A stretch of 38,074 nucleotides of DNA from Alphaproteobacteria bacterium (GCA_022819905.1 JAJEGJ010000120.1:1-38074); one strand, 5' to 3'. Shown: positions 18,477 through 27,174, counted from the first letter of the stretch. Made by a program: numbers and translations. The notes: generated from the letters alone by a model not told the origin.

Positions 18477-18895
18477 CAGTCAGGCATCACGGGAAGCGCG
18501 TGCATCTAGCGATGGCCCCTCGGTGCCTGAGGGGCCGTCGCCAATACTCAGGTATTGCCCTTCACCGCTTCGCTCGATGGCCTCAACCGCGACTTGGAAG
18601 ACGCGGATACCTGCGGTCGTACGTACGCCCTACCCGCGTTGGTGAGCCGATCAATCGTGACCTGTGGACAGGCCCCGCTGTCGGGATAGGCGACGGCTTC
18701 CCCCGCTCTTGGATCATTGCGGGTGCGTCAGCGGACCCGTTGCGTCCCCACGATCTCCGATCCCGCACCGGCGATCGGGTAATGCCCGCTGTAGCCGATG
18801 CACGATCCGAAAAGGTATTGTCGAGAGGTCCATCAACGGCCTTGCTGATATGGTTCAGCCGGTTAACTGAAAGGCCACCGCCGAAAGAGGAAGTG
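18477..18895 (+). other. Intergenic region between OYE and dxs
   Basis: This 419-bp stretch holds no gene I can support, although the dxs frame stays open through it. Near its left end are two short hairpins (18514-18536 and an AATAC/GTATT pair just after). The dxs Shine-Dalgarno (AAAGAGG, 18884-18890) is at its right end. Confidence 0.5.
18514..18536 (+). terminator. Stem-loop after the OYE gene
   Basis: An 8-bp perfect stem GGCCCCTC/GAGGGGCC with a 7-nt loop starts 37 nt after the stop codon. It lacks a following T-run. It may be a terminator or simply a processed 3' end structure. Confidence 0.4.
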
Positions 18896-20794
18896 ATGCC
18901 TGAGACACCCCTGCTGGATACCGTCGGGGATCCGAGCGAACTCAGAGCCTTGCGGCCGGAACAGCTGCGACAGGTCGCGGACGAACTGCGTGCAGAAACG
19001 ATCGACGCGGTGTCGGTGACGGGTGGCCACCTCGGCGCCGGCCTGGGCGTGGTCGAACTCACCGTTGCGCTCCACTACCTGTTTGACACGCCTTCCGATC
19101 GCATCATCTGGGATGTCGGTCATCAGGTTTACCCCCACAAGATCCTGACCGGTCGACGCGACCGTATCCGCACCCTTCGCCAGGGCGGTGGATTGTCAGG
19201 CTTCACCAAGCGATCCGAAAGCGAGTACGACCCGTTCGGCGCAGCACACGCATCGACCTCAATCTCGTCAGCCCTCGGGTTTTCGGTCGCCCGCGACCTC
19301 CAGGGAAGAGACAACAAGGTCGTCGCCGTCATCGGGGACGGCGCGATGACCGGCGGCATGGCCTTCGAGGGGCTCAACAACGCCGGCGCAATGGCCAACA
19401 AGCTGATCCTGGTCCTCAATGACAACGAGATGTCGATCGCACCCCCGGTGGGGGCGCTTTCCGCGTACCTGTCGCGTCTGATTTCGTCCAAGTCGTATCG
19501 GTCTCTGCGTGATATCGGATTGCAGATGTCAAGGCGGTTTCCAGACTCGTTGCAACGGTCGGCGCGGCGCGCCGAGAGCTATGCACGGAGCCTGCTGACC
19601 GGCGGTACGCTGTTCGAACAGTTGGGCATGTTCTACGTAGGTCCGATCGACGGCCACAACATCGACCATCTGGTTCCGGTGCTGCGCAACGTGCGCGATG
19701 ACCAGGCCGAAGGACCCATTCTCGTCCACGTGGTGACGGAGAAGGGAAAGGGATATGCCCCGGCGGAAGGTTCAGAGGACAAGGGTCACGGCGTCGGCAA
19801 GTTCGACGTGGCCAGTGGCGCGCCGAAGGGCGGCGGCGGTGCCAACACTCCTCCGAGCTACACGCGCGTCTTCGCGGACGCCCTAATCGAGGAAGCACGC
19901 CGCGACGAGAAGATCGTGGCCATCACGGCGGCGATGCCCTCGGGGACCGGCGTCGACCGCTTCGGAAAGATCTTCCCGGACCGAACCTTCGATGTCGGGC
20001 TGGCCGAGCAGCACGCAGTGACGTTCGCGGCCGGTCTGGCTGCCGAAGGGATGCGACCCTTTGCGGCCATCTATTCGACCTTCCTGCAGCGGGCGTTCGA
20101 CCAGATCGTCCACGACGTGGCCATCCAAAGCCTGCCCGTTCGATTCGCCATCGATCGGGCCGGCTTCGTCGGGGCAGACGGACAAACGCATTGTGGCGCG
20201 TTCGATATCACCTACCTTGGCTGCCTTCCCGGCACAGTGCTCATGGCGGCCGCAGACGAAGCTGAATTGGTCCACATGGTGACCACCGCGGTTAGCATCG
20301 ATGACCGCCCGTGCGCGTTCCGTTATCCCCGTGGCAGCGGCGTTGGGGTCACCCTTCCGGACATCCCGGAAGTGCTGCCGATCGGTCGAGGCCGGATCAT
20401 CCAGGAGGGGACGACGGTCGCCCTGCTCTCGTATGGCTCACGGCTGCAGGACTGCCTCAAGGCCGCTGAAGAACTCGGTGCAAACGGCCTCTCGACGACT
20501 GTGGCGGATGCCCGCTTCGCGAAACCGCTTGACGAGGACCTGGTCAGGCGCCTCGCAGCCAACCATCAGGTGCTGGTCACGGTGGAAGAGGGTTCGATCG
20601 GCGGATTTGCCTCCCAGGTGATGCACCTGCTTGCGCGGGATGGCGTGTTCGACTCCGGGCTGGCGTACCGCGCGATGGTCATGCCTGACATGTTCCTTGA
20701 CCACGATACGCCTGCCGCGCAAGTTGAACGCGCCGGATTGGACTGCGCCCGCATCGTCACAACTGTGCACGGTGCGCTTGGAAAAACTGCGTAG
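18896..20794 (+). CDS. dxs: 1-deoxy-D-xylulose-5-phosphate synthase
   Basis: Dxs condenses pyruvate and glyceraldehyde 3-phosphate using thiamine diphosphate, the first step of the MEP isoprenoid pathway. Visible motifs are [35 protein letters not shown], the ThDP motif [10 protein letters not shown]...NNAG, and in the second half [29 protein letters not shown] and [21 protein letters not shown]. The length of 632 residues is normal. ATG 18896 has an AAGAGG Shine-Dalgarno and starts at the conserved N-terminus; an in-frame GTG lies one codon upstream. It is the last clearly core gene before the accessory island. Confidence 0.97.
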   Translation: MPETPLLDTVGDPSELRALRPEQLRQVADELRAETIDAVSVTGGHLGAGLGVVELTVALHYLFDTPSDRIIWDVGHQVYPHKILTGRRDRIRTLRQGGGLSGFTKRSESEYDPFGAAHASTSISSALGFSVARDLQGRDNKVVAVIGDGAMTGGMAFEGLNNAGAMANKLILVLNDNEMSIAPPVGALSAYLSRLISSKSYRSLRDIGLQMSRRFPDSLQRSARRAESYARSLLTGGTLFEQLGMFYVGPIDGHNIDHLVPVLRNVRDDQAEGPILVHVVTEKGKGYAPAEGSEDKGHGVGKFDVASGAPKGGGGANTPPSYTRVFADALIEEARRDEKIVAITAAMPSGTGVDRFGKIFPDRTFDVGLAEQHAVTFAAGLAAEGMRPFAAIYSTFLQRAFDQIVHDVAIQSLPVRFAIDRAGFVGADGQTHCGAFDITYLGCLPGTVLMAAADEAELVHMVTTAVSIDDRPCAFRYPRGSGVGVTLPDIPEVLPIGRGRIIQEGTTVALLSYGSRLQDCLKAAEELGANGLSTTVADARFAKPLDEDLVRRLAANHQVLVTVEEGSIGGFASQVMHLLARDGVFDSGLAYRAMVMPDMFLDHDTPAAQVERAGLDCARIVTTVHGALGKTA

Positions 20795-21351
20795 CCAGGC
20801 CGCGGGGCCGCCACGGCTTTCCCGACGCCGCTCCCGACCGCCTTGCCGCATGCTTGGGCGAACAATCGTGCGAGGCACAGGGCATCGGACAGGACCGCCA
20901 TCGAGCAATGCCGGCGTTCAGGCCCACCGGCGTCCCGGCGTGGGTCGCGGCGTTACGCTTCCGGACGCGGTTGAAAGGCAGCCGGTGAGGGCCGCGCTGG
21001 ACGGTTCCCGGAACGATCACGCCGATGATTGACGTGCTCCCCCCGGCGCGATCTCCCGTAGCATCGTGGCAAACAGCCCGCCATTCCCGGAGCCGATACC
21101 AGTCCGTTCCGCCGCCATCCTCGGATTGAACTTCCGTTCGAATCAGCGCGATTCTTGACACCAACGAAGAGCCGACGCCCGTCTTCGGTGGTTTTGCCAG
21201 CGGCCGGGTTGCTGCGCCACCAATTCGTCCCGTCGCCTTGATGCAGGTCAGCTCGGACCGCCAAGACCTGCACAAGTTCATACGGATGTCAGCAAACGCC
21301 TCCGACTCAAGGTGAGCCGCAATACGGAAAGTTAGGACGCGGATAGCAATA
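20795..21351 (+). other. Intergenic region after dxs, start of the accessory island
   Basis: I find no supported gene in this stretch. Open frames on both strands are compositionally odd and match no family I recognise. It leads into a Fur-box-like promoter, and the gene that promoter should drive is missing. Confidence 0.45.
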
Positions 21352-21390
21352 TGCGAATGATTTGCAGTCGCAGTGGTTTTCTTGTAGAGT
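21352..21390 (+). promoter_or_regulatory. Promoter with Fur-box-like operator, gene lost
   Basis: A -35 TTGCAG (21362-21367), a 17-bp spacer and a -10 TAGAGT (21385-21390) form a good sigma-70 promoter. Overlapping the -35 is TGCGAATgATTTGCA (21352-21366), a 7-1-7 palindrome with one mismatch that resembles a Fur box. The only downstream frame is a 24-codon ORF from ATG 21422 to TAG 21496, which runs into the 3' end of the opposing recombinase gene. Confidence 0.45.
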
Positions 21391-21482
21391 GTCCTGCGTT
21401 GTGACCGAGAAGTCGGCAGCTATGGAGGGATGCACACCGCCAGTTGCCCATGGGATATCTCGAGCCCGCTCCCGAAGCAGCA

Positions 21483-22076
21483 CTACGTGGCCGTAGGCTC
21501 CCGTTGCAACGTGCGGTACACGGTCGGCCGGGACACCGAGAACACGGCCGCAAGGTCGCCGATGCTGTAGTCGCCACTCTCGTGCATGCGCCGCAGCTCG
21601 CTGGCCTGGCGGCCGGAGAGCTTTGGCCGCCGGCCGCGGAGTTTCCCCTTCGCCCGAGCGATCGCCATGCCCTCGCGGGTGCGCATTCGGATCAGGTCGC
21701 TCTCGAACTCGGCGAAGGTCGCGAGGATGTTGAAGAACATCTTCCCCATCGGATCCGCCGGGTCGTAGACCGTCGTGCCCAGGGCCAGCCCGACCCCGCG
21801 CTCGAGCAGCCGGTCGGCGATGTCGCGCGCATCCGGCACCGAGCGCGCGAGGCGATCGAGCTTCGTGACGACGAGCGTGTCGTCGGCGCGTACCGCAGCC
21901 AGCGCCTGGTCGAGGCCGGGACGGGCGCGCGTGCGGCCGGTCAAGCCGCGGTCAGTGTAGATCCGTTGAGGGTCCACACCGAGGTCGACGAGTCCCGAGC
22001 GCTGCGCCTCGAGGTCCTGCCGGTCGGTCGAGCACCGGGCATAGCCGATGCGCACGCCTTCCGAGTTCGGTGTCAC
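21483..22076 (-). CDS. Serine recombinase (resolvase/invertase family)
   Basis: This small serine recombinase cuts and rejoins DNA through a covalent phosphoserine. The catalytic Ser is in IGYARCSTDRQ near the N-terminus. VVTKLDRLARS holds the conserved arginines, and the long E helix is FNILATFAEFESDLIRMRTREGM. A C-terminal helix-turn-helix (YSIGDLAAVFSVSRPTVYRTL) binds DNA. GTG 22076 was chosen because GAGGGG lies 9-10 nt upstream; a GTG at 22055 would give MRIGYARCST. The length of 197 residues is normal and the gene looks intact. An 11-bp inverted repeat lies just upstream. It may act as a resolvase or invertase of this island. Confidence 0.93.
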   Translation of the reverse strand: MTPNSEGVRIGYARCSTDRQDLEAQRSGLVDLGVDPQRIYTDRGLTGRTRARPGLDQALAAVRADDTLVVTKLDRLARSVPDARDIADRLLERGVGLALGTTVYDPADPMGKMFFNILATFAEFESDLIRMRTREGMAIARAKGKLRGRRPKLSGRQASELRRMHESGDYSIGDLAAVFSVSRPTVYRTLQREPTAT

Positions 22077-22112
22077 GTATAGGGCCCCCTCACTGAGATT
22101 CTTATCGTACCA

Positions 22113-22180
22113 GCTATCCGGACACTTTGGGGCAAGGGTTTTCGTGGGGTGCGCATCACGCGCCAGGGCGTCCGGATAGC
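22113..22180. repeat. 11-bp inverted repeat upstream of the serine recombinase
   Basis: GCTATCCGGAC (22113-22123) and GTCCGGATAGC (22170-22180) are perfect inverted copies 46 nt apart, 36-104 nt upstream of the recombinase start. A related CGGACACCCTTG lies at about 22191-22202, echoing CGGACACTTTG at 22119. Small serine recombinases usually bind such repeats at their res or inversion sites next to their own gene. Confidence 0.5.
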
Positions 22181-22263
22181 GATCCCCCATCGGACACCCT
22201 TGCAGCGTGCGCACCTGAAGGCCAGTCGCAAAACATTTTGCGCCAAGCGACCGGCGGCCCTAC

Positions 22264-23220
22264 TTACTCCGGCCTGATGCCGTACTTGCCTTCGAGCCCG
22301 GTCACGAGGTAAGCGAGCTCCGTTGCGCCCGTCAACGCTCCTGCCAGTCGCTGCCAGCTCAGCTGCCGGAACAGGCCCGGGACGCGGCAGGCGGCCACGG
22401 CGGACACGTACTGACGTTCCGCTGTGCCGCCGGCAGCGAATTCGGGGTTACGCGCGTCGTAGACAATCAGGACATGTCCCGAGTCCTGGTCGCAGCCGTT
22501 GGCCGTCACCGTCGCGGCCAAGGCGTTGCGCGCGAGCTGGTAGGTCCCGGAGAGAGGACATGGCCGCAAGTCATGGTCGGCGTTCCAGTCGAACAGTTGC
22601 GGCAGCCAGGTCCAGTAACGGACACCGATTTCCGTCAGGGCGCAACGGGCACGGCGCCCGAGCTGGACCCGGTAGTTCCCGTCGCAGTGCTGCTCCGCGT
22701 AGGTCGAGTCGCGCGGACCCAACCTCGTGCGCGAGCAGGTACCGAATTCCCGTTCCATGAACTTGCATTCGACCGCGACGCGCCTGGAACACGCCTCGAG
22801 AAACACATCCACGCTGGTGGACCTCGGCTCGCCAAGATTGCGGACGTTGTGTTCGAGGACGAGGGACGCACTGCGCGCATCTTCCAGGAACGCCGGGCGT
22901 CCGCAGTCGGCGATGACGTCGTTCAGCAAGTCGAGCCGTTCAAAGGCAACGACCGCCCCGAACACGCTCTGGGCCAGCGCTTGCGAACTTTTGGAGCTGC
23001 GGAACCACCGATGGCGCTCCCCGTCGGGCACGGCAGAAAGGACGGCAGCAGCCTTGGCCGGGTGCGGTGGAACCAAGACGGACTTGGAGGCAAATTCAGA
23101 CCGTAGGACCGGAGGGCGGCGAGATCCGCCCTTGCCGTCAAGCTCGTTCGCGTGGTACCGGTCGGCCCAGTCCCAGAGATGCCTGAGGACAGCGTCCTCG
23201 TAGCTGGCATAGTCGATCAT
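22264..23220 (-). CDS. PGN_0703-like putative restriction endonuclease, PD-(D/E)XK fold
   Basis: The central segment TSVDVFLEACSRRVAVECKFMEREFGTCS fits a PD-(D/E)XK nuclease core, with D138 and E151-x-K153. Downstream segments (HCDGNYRVQLGRRARCALTEIG, YQLARNALAATV, HVLIVYDARNPEFAAGG, LSWQRLAGALTG) are those I recall from the PGN_0703 family of putative restriction endonucleases. ATG 23220 begins the family-like start MIDYASYEDAVLRHLW; the longer form to 23577 adds Cys-rich sequence with no similarity. No methyltransferase or specificity subunit is adjacent, so it may be an orphan or methylation-directed nuclease. It follows a serine recombinase, consistent with a mobile defence gene. The family assignment is from memory. 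Confidence 0.72.
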   Translation of the reverse strand: MIDYASYEDAVLRHLWDWADRYHANELDGKGGSRRPPVLRSEFASKSVLVPPHPAKAAAVLSAVPDGERHRWFRSSKSSQALAQSVFGAVVAFERLDLLNDVIADCGRPAFLEDARSASLVLEHNVRNLGEPRSTSVDVFLEACSRRVAVECKFMEREFGTCSRTRLGPRDSTYAEQHCDGNYRVQLGRRARCALTEIGVRYWTWLPQLFDWNADHDLRPCPLSGTYQLARNALAATVTANGCDQDSGHVLIVYDARNPEFAAGGTAERQYVSAVAACRVPGLFRQLSWQRLAGALTGATELAYLVTGLEGKYGIRPE

Positions 23221-23660
23221 GGCAGCCAGGCTCCCTGGAGAGTTGCCGGTCGAGCGCACACATACCTTCCAAGGAGACACGGCGCATCGCCGGAGTCTTC
23301 CGCACCCACCGTCCCCGTGCATCCGGCGAGACACTGGGCAGACCGGTCCCAGGGGGAACGCCTCGTAGGGAGCGCGTAGCTGACCCAAGAACGTCTGCCG
23401 GAACGACGCCGAGGTCGGGCCCAACATTCGAGACCCGCCAATAGAAGAAGTGTACAAGCAAGCCGCGTCCCAAGCGCATATTTGCAGCAGCAAGCCGCAT
23501 ACCATCGGCCCGGCGGGCTCGGCGGCTTCACGAATTGAGACCGACCTCAGATAGTGTCTGACAGTGCTGTCCAACACGCGACGTGGACGCCACTCATCTG
23601 TAGGGGCGCAATAGACTTTGAACTACGCTTATCGTTTCCTGAACACGGATACAGCCGTAC
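23221..23660. other. Divergent intergenic region
   Basis: This 440-bp stretch separates the minus-strand nuclease gene and the plus-strand Sel1 gene. The nuclease frame remains open across most of it, but the codons there encode Cys- and Arg-rich sequence with no family match, so I treat it as upstream region. No clear promoter or RNA was found. Confidence 0.4.
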
Positions 23661-24446
23661 ATGAAATGGCTCCGCGACCATCTGCTCAAAGTTGTAACTG
23701 CCGCGATGGTGGGTGCCCTCGCAACGTGGCTAACCGTGTTCCTGACACCGTTGATTCCGTCTCCCGAACAAGTTTGGAACACATTCGAAAGCATTTGGGA
23801 GAAGCGGCCACCAGCCAGCGAAGTTTTCGAGGCGAAGATGGCTGCTAGAGGCTGCAACCTCGACCTGTTCGGCAGCCTGATGTCCAAGATCGCCAACCAA
23901 GCAGGGGACATTCTCGGCGACTTCAACCTACCCAGCAACGCGACGTCCAAGACCGCCAACCAAGTACGCGGCGACGCCATGCACAAGCTCATGGACGACT
24001 GGCTTTCCCAGGCCGGCTGCAGCCACCGCGACCTCAACGAGATGTTCGAATTTCTCGATCTCACGAGAAGCCCGGTGATAGCGTACTTGATCGGACAGAT
24101 GTACGTCTCTGGCAGCAGCTACCTGGTCGCTGACCCAAGGCGCGGTTTTGGCCTGATAAAGGGCGCTGCCGAACAAGGATCTGCGTCGGCGCAAATCACG
24201 CTGGCCGACCTCTACCTGAAAGGGCTCAGCACCCCACCAAGCAAGAGCAGAGCCCTCGCTTGGTGCTGGCTCTACAACACTGCCCGGTTCCACCGGGTCT
24301 ATGAGGAACGGGACTTCCCGATAGATTTTCGGAGGAATTGCGGGAAGTTCGTCGGAGACACGTCCGACGAGGAACACCGCCTAGCCAGCCGCCTGTTCGA
24401 CAAACTGTACCCGACCAGCCGCTCGACCGGGGACGGCTTCCTGTAA
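23661..24446 (+). CDS. Membrane-anchored Sel1-repeat protein
   Basis: The N-terminus has a basic head and one hydrophobic segment (about 10-33: KVVTAAMVGALATWLTVF), so it is either an anchor or an uncleaved signal. A helical region follows (40-135). Sel1-like repeats then occur at about 141-208, with YLIGQMYVSGSS..ADPRRGFGLIKGAAEQGSASAQITLADLYLKGL. Sel1 repeats mediate protein-protein contacts. No catalytic residues are seen. The repeats occur in many signalling and defence proteins, but function here is unknown. It is divergent from the nuclease gene and has a weak ribosome site. Codon use is less GC-biased than in the core genes, which supports transfer. Confidence 0.75.
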   Translation: MKWLRDHLLKVVTAAMVGALATWLTVFLTPLIPSPEQVWNTFESIWEKRPPASEVFEAKMAARGCNLDLFGSLMSKIANQAGDILGDFNLPSNATSKTANQVRGDAMHKLMDDWLSQAGCSHRDLNEMFEFLDLTRSPVIAYLIGQMYVSGSSYLVADPRRGFGLIKGAAEQGSASAQITLADLYLKGLSTPPSKSRALAWCWLYNTARFHRVYEERDFPIDFRRNCGKFVGDTSDEEHRLASRLFDKLYPTSRSTGDGFL

Positions 24447-24490
24447 GACTTCAGCCCACGGGCGGGCCTGCTGATCACCAAGACCGCCGA

Positions 24491-24544
24491 CGACAGAATG
24501 TGAATTCTGTCTCGTCGGGGCTTCGAGTCTCGCCGCGTTTCCCA
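24491..24544 (+). other. tRNA 3'-end-like sequence, possible attachment-site remnant
   Basis: A 10-bp-class stem (GACAGAAT/ATTCTGTC, loop GTGA, 24492-24511) is followed by a T-loop-like TTCGAGT (24522-24528). Exactly 5 + 7 + 1 nt later CCA appears (24542-24544), with C at the discriminator position, which is the tRNA-His pattern. The anticodon-like loop contains GTG. No 5' half or acceptor partner is seen, the T-stem is imperfect and the variable loop is too long, so it is not a functional tRNA. Confidence 0.25.
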
Positions 24545-24744
24545 TGAGTCCCGGACCTGCACGAATTGCGACACTTGACCTGTGCGAATTGTTCACGGTC
24601 GCCTTGTCTCGCGTCGGTACAAGCCCAGAGCCGGCCGGTCGGCGCGGCCTGCAAGCCATGGCTCCACTGGACGCGACACGAAACGAGGAAGGGGCCTCCT
24701 CACCCCCCCTGCCGACGCTTGTCGTGCACCGCACCTCGGAATGG
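24545..24744. other. Non-coding gap in the island
   Basis: Nothing recognisable here. Short open frames on the plus strand have no family similarity and lie opposite or next to the pentapeptide remnant. Confidence 0.3.
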
Positions 24745-25020
24745 TCATCCCCGGGGGAGCCCGGTGTCCTCATGGCCACAAGCTCGATCGAGCTGAGACT
24801 CCACCACAGTAGCGCCCGTCAGGGTCCCACCCGACGGGTTCGCCGCCTTCGAGTCCGCACCCAACAGGTCCGCGCCGGGTAGTTTCGCGCGGGATTGGAT
24901 CGCGCCTGCCAAGGTCACGCCGGTCAAGGTCGCCTCCGACCGGTTCGCGTGCGTCAGGGTCGCAATCCGCAAGACCGCGTTCATCCGGTGCGCGCGCGTC
25001 AGGTTGGGCGTCGCCGGACG
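24745..25020 (-). pseudogene. Pentapeptide-repeat protein remnant
   Basis: The minus-strand frame reads a string of degenerate A(N/D/T)LxX units, for example ATLTHANRSEATLTG and AKLPGADLLGAD, for about 14 units. An in-frame TAA lies just upstream of the first repeat, and no start codon with a ribosome site precedes it. The end lacks any other domain. Pentapeptide repeats fold into a right-handed beta-helix. This looks like the residue of a larger gene. Confidence 0.55.
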
Positions 25021-25246
25021 TTATGAGCAGCGTCGGACTCACCGCCGTCCGGCGGCTCCTCGGACACCGCAATTGCGAGTCCCGCTCTGCGCGAGCCGGG
25101 TACTCCGCGATTTTCCCGAAGCAGGTGGCCCCACCTCGGGGCCAGCGCACTAATCGAGAATTTTCTCGCGCCGAATGGTCCAACGCGGGGGCTGGATCAA
25201 GGCCCGGACTGCCCAAATTGACGGCAAACCAGTTTTTCAGATCCGG

Positions 25247-25570
25247 TCACCGTTGCATTCGGTCAAGCGCATCCCGCATCTCACCAAGTCGATGCTTGAC
25301 ACTGTCCTGGTAGTCTTGAAGGCCCCACAGGTCTTCCTTTATTGCTCTGACGTCCATTTCAATATTTCCCACCAGATACATGAGGCACCACCTGTACTCT
25401 TGAGCGGTCTTCGGCAGATGGGTACCGCGCTCTTTCATCCTGTCTCTACACCACTTGATCTCGTCTTCGCCGCTCTGGGTCCAACAGCTGCACTCCAAGT
25501 CAGGCGTGTGCGAATTCGCATGCGACCCGAACAGAACGGCGGCCAATATGGCCACAAGAAACGCTCGCAT
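25247..25570 (-). CDS. Small secreted protein of unknown function
   Basis: A clear signal peptide (MRAFLVAILAAVLFGSHANS) is followed by an 87-residue mature region with four cysteines (27, 29, 41, 62) and a charged, probably coiled-coil C-terminus (IEMDVRAIKEDLWGLQDYQDSV...). The strong GAGGAGG Shine-Dalgarno just upstream of ATG 25570 decides the start. I do not recognise the family. A good promoter lies about 125 nt upstream. It is divergent from the decayed XRE gene. Confidence 0.75.
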   Translation of the reverse strand: MRAFLVAILAAVLFGSHANSHTPDLECSCWTQSGEDEIKWCRDRMKERGTHLPKTAQEYRWCLMYLVGNIEMDVRAIKEDLWGLQDYQDSVKHRLGEMRDALDRMQR

Positions 25571-25696
25571 ATCGAACCTCCTCACAATTGGTTGCGGTGG
25601 GGAAAGCGATGCAAGTCCCCCGGCTGCCGAACGAGGAAGCGGCAAACGGGCGCTTGCATCGCAACGCGGCCTGCACCTCGGCTGGCTGCACCCAAC

Positions 25697-25725
25697 ACGA
25701 TAGGGGATGTGGGAGGGTTTGTCAA
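25697..25725 (-). promoter_or_regulatory. Sigma-70-like promoter of the small secreted gene
   Basis: On the minus strand a consensus TTGACA (25720-25725) is followed by a 17-bp spacer and TATCGT (25697-25702). Transcription would start near 25690, about 120 nt before ATG 25570. The ACGCGTTAT repeat directly abuts the -35. Confidence 0.55.
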
Positions 25726-25832
25726 CGCGTTATATCTATATCAATTATCTGTCTCACAGCGCATTTTGCTTATCCGAAATTATCACTAGACTATATGCAA
25801 TAGCCGACTATGGTGAACGCGTGATAACGCGT
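25725..25832. repeat. Inverted ACGCGTTAT/ATAACGCGT pair
   Basis: ACGCGTTAT (25725-25733) and ATAACGCGT (25824-25832) are perfect inverted copies flanking an AT-rich 90-bp interval. A third ACGCGT is at 25817-25822. They lie between divergent genes and abut the promoter of the secreted protein, so they may be operators for the XRE-type regulator encoded next door. Confidence 0.4.
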
Positions 25833-25890
25833 CGGATTTCTCGATCTCGATCATCATGGAGCCGGGCTGCACCGAAAGCGGACGATAACC

Positions 25891-26384
25891 ATGCCGAACG
25901 CTTGCACCCAGCTTGGAGCTGTACGGAAGCAAATGGGTTGGAATCAACGCAGCCTTGCGACGGCCCCGGGGAGGACGGGCAGGACGTCGGGAACCTGGAG
26001 CGCAAGGACTGCCCGTGCTGGCGGTCGGCCTCGGCGATGTTCGAACCCAAGAATGGATGCGGAATGTGTTTCGCGGAGAACTTGCCCTCCGTTGCCGGGC
26101 TGCGCCCGACATGTGATGGCTGGTTGGACCTCGATCAGGACGAAAGGGGCGGCGTCATCGCACGCCGAATGCGCACAGTCGGCATGTCGGTTGTTCGGCG
26201 GCTCCATCATGGCCGCAATACGGTGCCAGGTGTCGACGGTCTGGCCGTGCGTGCTGCCGCCGTGGTTCAGCCCTTGTCGCAAACCGCTGGTCCAATATGT
26301 GCATTGGGGCTCTCGCCGGCAGCTGTTTCCTCACAAGGAGCATCCCGCGCCTTGGGCGAACGAGATGCTCCTGACAGCGCGTGA
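25891..26384 (+). pseudogene. Decayed copy of the XRE-type regulator
   Basis: The first frame from ATG 25891 reads QLGAVRKQMGWNQRSLATA, matching VLKEARNLMGWDQRSFATA of the intact gene downstream. The match then shifts frame to QDVGNLERKDCPCWRSASAMF and continues through VIARRMRTVGMSVVRRLHHGRNT, which matches IITRRMQVVGMSVVRRLNQARDT. The start contexts also align (ggacgataaccATG against ggaggatgaccGTG). The frameshift falls within the helix-turn-helix, so no intact regulator is made. Confidence 0.8.
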
Positions 26385-26511
26385 CCACCCGATCACAACG
26401 GACCGGTCTGCCTGGGAGAACAGCAGATGTGGCCACGCGCCCACAGGGTTCTCAATCACCTCTCGGTCTCAATGGAGTGAACCATATAGCGTAATAACTC
26501 TATGTCAATCC

Positions 26512-26521
26512 CTCTATAGAG
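26512..26521. promoter_or_regulatory. CTCTATAGAG palindrome upstream of the XRE gene
   Basis: A perfect 10-bp palindrome lies 111 nt before the XRE start in an AT-rich stretch (26480-26560). It adjoins a minus-strand TTGACA (26503-26508). Autoregulation is usual for such regulators, so this is a candidate operator; the assignment is inference. Confidence 0.35.
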
Positions 26522-26632
26522 TATGGCATGAAACGTCTATGGACGATCTGATTTGCAGATGTTACGCCTTGCGTTCTCTTCCTCACAATGGTTGGCGTGT
26601 AAGCCAGCCAACGTCTGAAACGGAGGATGACC

Positions 26633-27172
26633 GTGAAGAGTTTCGGAGTCGTGCTCAAGGAAGCACGCAATCTAATGGGGTGGGATCAACGGAGTTTTGC
26701 GACAGCACTCAGAATGTCGGACAAGACCATCGCAAACATTGAGAGCCGAGGATCTCCGGAGTGGCCGGCAGCCCAGGACGTGCTGAATCTCATGGATGCC
26801 TATGAGATCAAGTTTGCGCGGGATTTTGCGTCCAGCGAGGCGCCCGGTTTGAAGAGGCGATACTTCCTGACACTGGATTTCCGCTTCGATCCCGATCAGG
26901 AAGACCGGGTCCGCATCATTACGCGGCGGATGCAGGTCGTTGGTATGTCCGTTGTTCGTCGACTCAACCAGGCGCGGGACACCATGTCGAGTTTTGACGG
27001 GGCTGAATTGCACGTTCCGCCGATCAACCGGGTATCGTTCGACACGGTACTCTCCGGTTTCGTCAAGGAGTACGGCCCGATCGACTGCCTCGTTCGAAAT
27101 CGACACGGAATGCGGTTGACGGAGGAGAGTATCCCAGGCCTCTGGGCCTTTGGAACACAGTCCTCTGACTAG
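26633..27172 (+). CDS. XRE-type transcriptional regulator
   Basis: The N-terminal Cro/CI-type helix-turn-helix is FGVVLKEARNLMGWDQRSFATALRMSDKTIANIE (about 3-36). A C-terminal domain of unknown family follows (LTLDFRFDPDQEDRVRIITRRMQVVGMSVVRRL...). GTG 26633 was chosen over ATG 26627 because GGAGG (26622-26626) directly touches that ATG but lies 6 nt from the GTG, and the decayed copy has its ATG at the GTG position. It is 179 residues. It converges on the caspase-like gene with only 2 bp between stop codons. It may control that gene or itself. Confidence 0.85.
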   Translation: MKSFGVVLKEARNLMGWDQRSFATALRMSDKTIANIESRGSPEWPAAQDVLNLMDAYEIKFARDFASSEAPGLKRRYFLTLDFRFDPDQEDRVRIITRRMQVVGMSVVRRLNQARDTMSSFDGAELHVPPINRVSFDTVLSGFVKEYGPIDCLVRNRHGMRLTEESIPGLWAFGTQSSD

Positions 27173-27174
27173 GC

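Larger units (their letters stand above)
25571..25890. other. AT-rich divergent control region
   Basis: This 320-bp region is markedly more AT-rich than the rest of the window, especially 25720-25830. It contains the promoter of the small secreted gene and ACGCGT-centred repeats. No coding signal is present. Confidence 0.5.

Noticed and set aside
20757-21281. Minus-strand ORF after dxs
   Set aside because: No recognisable domain, no ribosome site, and it overlaps the dxs 3' end in antisense.
23221-23577. N-terminal extension of the PD-(D/E)XK nuclease
   Set aside because: The extra 119 residues are Cys/Arg-rich with no similarity; ATG 23220 gives the family-like start.
21352-25020. CRISPR array or phage genes in the island
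   Set aside because: I searched for regularly spaced direct repeats and for capsid, terminase or portal motifs and saw none.
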